Assembly: GCA_902825945.1 (NCBI GenBank)
Contig: CADECY010000018.1
Span: forward strand, 33,654 to 97,653
Direction: 5' to 3'
DNA: 64,000 nt
Source: an uncultured Acidobacteriota bacterium
Lineage (GTDB): Bacteria > Acidobacteriota > Terriglobia > Bryobacterales > Bryobacteraceae
Shown: positions 59,942 to 64,000 of the stretch, one piece after another
Layout of the letters: each line of letters starts with the position of its first letter
How positions within the stretch are numbered: position 1 is the first letter of the stretch
Notes under the pieces: model-generated
Seen by the model: only the letters and a program-made list of their open reading frames with translations
Told to the model about the DNA's origin: nothing
Database searches by the model: none
Position numbers and translations under genes: made by a program

Positions 59942-61320
59942 AACACATCACAGTTCTCGGTGCGGGGCCCGCGGGCCTCGGAGCCGCATGGAAATTGGCT
60001 CAGCGCGGGTTTGCGGTGACGCTCGTGGAGCGCGGAGATCGCGTGGGAGGCAACTCGGGTTCGTTCGACTTCGCGGGCCTGCAGGTCGACTACGGCAGTC
60101 ACCGGCTGCATCCATCGTGCAGCCCCGAGATCCTCACCGACATCCGCTCGATGCTCGGCGGCGATCTGCTCGACCGGCCGCGTCACGGGCGGATTCATCT
60201 GCGCGGCCGCTGGCTGCACTTCCCCTTGAAGCCCGTGGATGCGGCTCTGCATGCTCCGCCCGCGTTTCTCGCCGGCGCTCTTCGCGACGCGTTGATTTCG
60301 CGCAAGGCCACGGGCGGTGAGAGTGAGACCTTCGCATCCGTGCTCCAACGCGGTCTCGGACCCACGATCTGCCGCGACTTTTACTTCCCCTATGCGCTCA
60401 AGATTTGGGGGTTGGAACCGGAGCAACTCGATCCCGAACAGGCGCGGCGCCGAGTGTCGGCGGGCTCGGTGGCAAAGCTTGCGGGAAAATTCCTCCGGCG
60501 CGGGAAGGGAAGCGGCAAAGGCCGGTTCTTCTATCCGCGGCAAGGCTTCGGCCAAATCTCGGAGGGGTATCGCGAAGCCGCATTGCGCGCAGGCGCCGAA
60601 CTGCGATTGCGCACGAGCGTCACCGCGGTCGAACCGGGCAGAGTCACCCTCACGGGTCCTCGCGGCGAAGAGACGATCGAGACCGCGTGCGTGCTCTCGA
60701 CGATTCCGGTTACGATGCTCGCGCGGATGATCCGGCCGGAAGCACCCGCTTCGGTCGGGCAGGCGGCGGCCTCGCTCCAGTATCGATCGATGATCCTGAT
60801 CTATCTCGCGCTCGATCGCGAACAGTTCACCGAATTCGACGCACACTATTTTCCGGCATCGGAGATCGCGATCACCAGACTCTCCGAACCCAAGAACTAC
60901 GGGCTCAGCAAGCTTCCGGGCCGCACCGTGCTGTGCGCGGAACTGCCCTGCTCCAAGCAGGACCGCGTGTGGAACTCGGGCGACAGCGTGCTCGCCGATC
61001 TCGTGGTGCGCGCGTTGCGTGAAGCCGGACTGCCCGATCCCGCCCCGATCCGCGAGGTGGCGTCGCGCCGGCTGCCCGAAGCCTATCCGATCTACACGCT
61101 CGGATACAAGCCCGCGTTCGAGACGATCGATCATTGGCTCGACTCCGTCGAGGGCGTCGTGTCGCTCGGAAGGCAGGGATTGTTCGCGCACGACAACACG
61201 CATCATACGCTGGCGATGGCGTACGCGGCGGTGGAGTGTCTGAGCGAATCCGCCGAGTTCGACCGCAATCGCTGGAGTGCCGCGCGGCGCGAGTTCGAGT
61301 CGTTCGTGGTCGAAGACTAA
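59938..61320 (+). CDS. FAD/NAD(P)-binding amine-oxidase-like oxidoreductase
   Basis: 460 aa, GTG 59938 overlapping the previous stop (GTGA). HITVLGAGPAGLGAAWKLAQ is a dinucleotide-binding GxGxxG and VERGDRVGGNSGSFDFAGLQ follows with DYGSHRLHP, as in protoporphyrinogen-oxidase/UDP-galactopyranose-mutase-like enzymes. The end SLGRQGLFAHDNTHHTLAMA is the typical FAD tail. In glycan operons such enzymes oxidise or isomerise nucleotide sugars or lipid carriers; specific role unknown. Its last four bases overlap the convergent gene. Confidence 0.8.
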   Translation: MKHITVLGAGPAGLGAAWKLAQRGFAVTLVERGDRVGGNSGSFDFAGLQVDYGSHRLHPSCSPEILTDIRSMLGGDLLDRPRHGRIHLRGRWLHFPLKPVDAALHAPPAFLAGALRDALISRKATGGESETFASVLQRGLGPTICRDFYFPYALKIWGLEPEQLDPEQARRRVSAGSVAKLAGKFLRRGKGSGKGRFFYPRQGFGQISEGYREAALRAGAELRLRTSVTAVEPGRVTLTGPRGEETIETACVLSTIPVTMLARMIRPEAPASVGQAAASLQYRSMILIYLALDREQFTEFDAHYFPASEIAITRLSEPKNYGLSKLPGRTVLCAELPCSKQDRVWNSGDSVLADLVVRALREAGLPDPAPIREVASRRLPEAYPIYTLGYKPAFETIDHWLDSVEGVVSLGRQGLFAHDNTHHTLAMAYAAVECLSESAEFDRNRWSAARREFESFVVED

Positions 61321-62762
61321 CGCCGTCGAATGCGATTGAGCGTGTAGTAGGCGGCATCGTGCACAGGCCGCTCACCGCTGGCCGCGCCCACGCCCGGGTA
61401 GTGCAGTTCATGCACGTAGCCCTCTCGCAGTCCTTCGGCCTCGAGCCGCACACGCGAGGGTGCGATCAACTTCGCCGAGACGATGCGGTGATTCGCGGTA
61501 TCGATCTCCGAACTTCCGTACGTCGCGTGATACAGGTAGGTGAAGCTCGACATTGTGAACGAAGTCACATCCGTCGCGGACTTCGGGTCAACAGGCATCG
61601 TGAACTCGAGGTCGAAGCCCGTCGCGTGCGATGCCATCGTCTTCAGCTCGAATGGAGTCTTGCCCGTAAAGGCGACCCGCTGAAGTCCGTACGAGCGCGT
61701 TCCGAGCGAATTCCAACCGCGATTGGTCAAACCCGCGAACATCGATCCATCCTTGCCCCACGTCATTCGGACCACCGCGCTGTCGAAGCCCTCGCGGAAC
61801 GGGAAGCAGGCGCCTTGGTAGTCGCCCTCCACCTTCTCGAGGAAGACGCGCATCACGAGCGACAACGTGAAGTCGCCCACGAAAAGCTGGCCGGAGAAGG
61901 GCCCGAACTTGCCACCGGTATCGTCGAGCAGCACATCGGTCGCGCTCATGCCCATCTTGCGATACGGAAACCAGACCGCGGGTAACAGGCCCGGAATCTG
62001 TTTCGCGGCCTCGGTGATCGGAATTCCGGCCGGAATCCTCTCGGGCTTCTTCACCGGCGACTCGGGACGATCGGCGTCGCGCAGTGACTCCGGATGTCCG
62101 TGAAAGGCGCCCTTGCGCATGTGGTGAAGAGAGTTCGTGGGAACCCAGTTGCCTTGCTGGTCGGTGTAGAAGGCGTCGCCTTCCGCGTTGAGTCCGAGGC
62201 CCGAAGGCGATCGCATGCCAGAGGACAACGGCGTCCACGAGCCATCGGGATTGACGAGCAGGCTCCAGCCGCGCCAGCGGTCGTCGCGCGTGATCTTCGG
62301 CCCGATCGACTGATTGAGCGTGACCCACATCTTGCCGTCGCGCGTAAACTTCGGTCCGTAGGCGTACTCGTGATAGTTGCCCGTGACGCCCCAGCCTTTG
62401 GCGGCCGTCTTGTACTCGTCCGCAACGCCATCGCGATCGGAATCGCGCAAACGGGTCAGTTCGCTGCGCTGCATCAGATAGAGCGCACCATCGCGCCACG
62501 CCAGTCCCAGCGGCTCATGCAAGCCGGACGCGAAGCGATGAAACTTCACCCGCGACAGATCGTCTTCGTAGGCGCCATCCACGAACCAGACATCGCCGTT
62601 TCGCGTCGCTGCGGCAATGCGGCCGTCGGGGAGCCGTTCGAGTCCGCTGACCTCCATGCGAATCCCCTGCGGCACGGGAATCGTCACCAGCCGGTAGTGA
62701 TCGCTTTCGGCCGCGCCCAGCGCGATCGCGGCGAGCAGAAGCAGCGCTACCATTCGATCCAC
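61317..62762 (-). CDS. Exported sorbosone-dehydrogenase-like beta-propeller
   Basis: 481 aa. Signal DRMVALLLLAAIALGAAESD; the first start keeps a charged n-region (a second ATG is at 62753). The propeller has the glucose/sorbosone dehydrogenase pattern: ERLPDGRIAAATRNGDVWFV, SDRDGVADEYKTAAKGWGVT, GWSLLVNPDGSWTPLSSGMR, SPSGLGLNAEGDAFYTDQQG. Common as the partner of cytochrome c proteins in planctomycetes and acidobacteria. It overlaps the preceding cytochrome gene by 16 bases, so the two likely form a periplasmic electron-transfer pair. Confidence 0.8.
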   Translation of the reverse strand: MDRMVALLLLAAIALGAAESDHYRLVTIPVPQGIRMEVSGLERLPDGRIAAATRNGDVWFVDGAYEDDLSRVKFHRFASGLHEPLGLAWRDGALYLMQRSELTRLRDSDRDGVADEYKTAAKGWGVTGNYHEYAYGPKFTRDGKMWVTLNQSIGPKITRDDRWRGWSLLVNPDGSWTPLSSGMRSPSGLGLNAEGDAFYTDQQGNWVPTNSLHHMRKGAFHGHPESLRDADRPESPVKKPERIPAGIPITEAAKQIPGLLPAVWFPYRKMGMSATDVLLDDTGGKFGPFSGQLFVGDFTLSLVMRVFLEKVEGDYQGACFPFREGFDSAVVRMTWGKDGSMFAGLTNRGWNSLGTRSYGLQRVAFTGKTPFELKTMASHATGFDLEFTMPVDPKSATDVTSFTMSSFTYLYHATYGSSEIDTANHRIVSAKLIAPSRVRLEAEGLREGYVHELHYPGVGAASGERPVHDAAYYTLNRIRRR

Positions 62763-64000
62763 TCCACGTACTCGCGATCGGCAAGCGGTGCGACGAGTTC
62801 ACCCTGGTTGCGTTCGGTGACGGCGAATCCTTGCGGCGCGATCTTCACTGCCGATCCGGCCCGGCCCGCGAGGAACAACAGTCCGGGCTTCGTTCCACGC
62901 ACCTTCACCGTCCGCCGCAGCGAGCGGCCATCGCCGTTCGGCTCCAAGCGATCTTCGACTTCGACTCCATCGCACGTGTAGAGAAACGTGGGCGTACCTT
63001 TCGCGCCGAGCCTGTAGCCGCCGAACTGGCAAGCGGCCTGAGTGCTCTCGCGGGTGATCGCGGCGGGCAACGGCAGATCAGTCACTCTATCTCCGAGCGG
63101 CTTGGTGGGCGGGTTGAAGCGATTGTCCCAGGTGTTCTCGGCATCGAGGAACTTTCCGCGCCACGCCTGCGCCCAACGCACCTCGAGCGCGTCGAACGAC
63201 GCATGCACGCCTTCCGGATATCCCACGGCGACTCCGTGCGGGCCCGCCGCGTCGAGGAACGTGCGCATCACGATCGCGCGATCACCCGGCTTCAGTTCGA
63301 ACTGGCCCTTGTCTTCCATGCCTTCGGGCAAGCGGGACTGATCGATCTCCATCAGGTAAACCCAGATGCTATCGACTTGCCGCGCAGTGCTTCCTCCGAG
63401 CACCTTACGATTCGACGCTTTGCCGCCAGGCCAAAACGAGGGCATACGAGTTCCCGTGTGGAACCTGCCGGGATCGATCAGGAAGTCGCGGAACCATTCG
63501 ACACGAAGCCGCTTCGGCGCCTCGGCGAGATCGCTGGCGCCGATCCCGCTCGATTTGCGCCCCTTCAAGTTGTGGCAGCCGATGCAGCCGAGTCCCTTCA
63601 TACCCACGAGTTCTCGCCCGAATCCGTTACGGCCCGTTCGCTCCACCGGATCGGTCGCGCGCTTGTCCGCGATCTCGAGCCAAGCCGCAAGGCCGGCGGC
63701 AACCTGTGGACCATAGTCCGGCATTCGAGTAGCGATCTGGGGCCGCACCCGGATCTTGCCGCGCAGTGCATCCTCGAGGCCCGAGCGCCCGAGTTTCGCG
63801 CCGATGCCATCGAGACGCGGCGGCAGGCGGCCTTCGTCGCCGAGGTCGGTGTCTTCGCGGACTTCGAAGAATTGATCACGCGCCGGGTCGGGCCCATTCG
63901 CCCCACGATGGTGACAGGCGTTGCATCCCAAGGTCCTGAGCACTTCCGCCGGATCGGGCCGGGTGCGCAGCATCGCGCGAACGGACTGACGCTGTTCCGG
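62747..64000 (-). CDS. Cytochrome c-domain protein, 5' end beyond window
   Basis: 417 residues visible; the frame is open to base 64000, so the true start and signal peptide are missing. Two haem motifs: CNACHH near residue 26 of the visible part and GCIGCHNLKG near 135, each with a Met or other ligand region downstream (RMPDYGPQVAAGLAAWL; RMPSFWPGGKASNRK). The C-terminal part is a beta-rich domain without haem. This double-haem, DUF-tail build is typical of the c-type partners of propeller dehydrogenases. It precedes the sorbosone-dehydrogenase-like gene with a 16-base overlap. Confidence 0.8.
   Translation of the reverse strand, partial: PEQRQSVRAMLRTRPDPAEVLRTLGCNACHHRGANGPDPARDQFFEVREDTDLGDEGRLPPRLDGIGAKLGRSGLEDALRGKIRVRPQIATRMPDYGPQVAAGLAAWLEIADKRATDPVERTGRNGFGRELVGMKGLGCIGCHNLKGRKSSGIGASDLAEAPKRLRVEWFRDFLIDPGRFHTGTRMPSFWPGGKASNRKVLGGSTARQVDSIWVYLMEIDQSRLPEGMEDKGQFELKPGDRAIVMRTFLDAAGPHGVAVGYPEGVHASFDALEVRWAQAWRGKFLDAENTWDNRFNPPTKPLGDRVTDLPLPAAITRESTQAACQFGGYRLGAKGTPTFLYTCDGVEVEDRLEPNGDGRSLRRTVKVRGTKPGLLFLAGRAGSAVKIAPQGFAVTERNQGELVAPLADREYVEWIEW

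Overview
This GC-rich window looks like chromosome from an acidobacterium of the Bryobacterales/Solibacter type. That placement is inferred from gene content: Oar-like TonB receptors with an N-terminal carboxypeptidase-regulatory domain, several C-type sulfatases, an FG-GAP/ASPIC (CRTAC1-like) protein, PQQ-like and sorbosone-dehydrogenase-like propellers, multiheme cytochromes, and two ECF-sigma/CHAT-protease modules. No 16S gene or other marker is present to confirm it. There is no CRISPR array and no intact mobile element; mobile DNA survives only as relics (a Tn3-type transposase end, an integrase-type transposase N-terminus) plus one tyrosine recombinase.

Layout. 1-2.3 kb: the 3' part of an M4-type metallopeptidase. 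2.3-4.9 kb: a decay zone with a Tn3 transposase relic and its terminal repeat, one intact unknown gene, and a broken Na+/H+ antiporter. 5.2-16.2 kb: a long leftward gene chain: dicarboxylate symporter, two sulfatases, a DUF3500 protein, a third sulfatase, a TPR-CHAT lipoprotein, an ECF sigma factor and an anti-sigma-like membrane protein. Most junctions are ATGA/GTGA overlaps. An 18-codon gene with a good ribosome binding site faces the end of the chain. 16.2-21.7 kb: a GT87-like membrane protein, tRNA-Ser(TGA), a fourth sulfatase, a VapBC pair with a putative operator, a PQQ-like propeller and a frameshifted exported protein. 21.7-36 kb: a TonB receptor, heptaheme cytochrome and TlpA-like gene row, a divergent TPR/FG-GAP gene, a second TonB receptor and a flavocytochrome with three haem sites. 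36-37.3 kb: a three-gene set of small proteins including a GIY-YIG domain, then an integrase relic. 37.5-41.8 kb: carA-carB.

42-47.7 kb holds a second sigma/CHAT module. Here the zinc-finger/TPR gene runs into the CHAT frame through a run of nine A residues that would join the two by a -1 shift. Across a structured divergent intergenic region lie an unknown protein and a trypsin-like serine peptidase. 47.7-53.5 kb is a stress island: Hsp20 divergent from a GroEL paralogue, a baeRF release-factor-like protein and two tandem universal stress proteins, with sigma-54-like motifs in front of both hsp20 and the chaperonin. 53.5-61.3 kb: a tyrosine recombinase coupled to an RraA-like protein, a phosphoesterase, and a four-gene translationally coupled envelope/glycan operon in which an 89-bp repeat occurs twice in different reading frames. 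61.3-64 kb: a sorbosone-dehydrogenase-like propeller and a cytochrome c cut by the window end.

The clearest leads are the A9 slippery junction in the second CHAT module, the physical coupling of sulfatase genes to a sigma/CHAT module, the sigma-54-like stress island, and the two-frame dispersed repeat.
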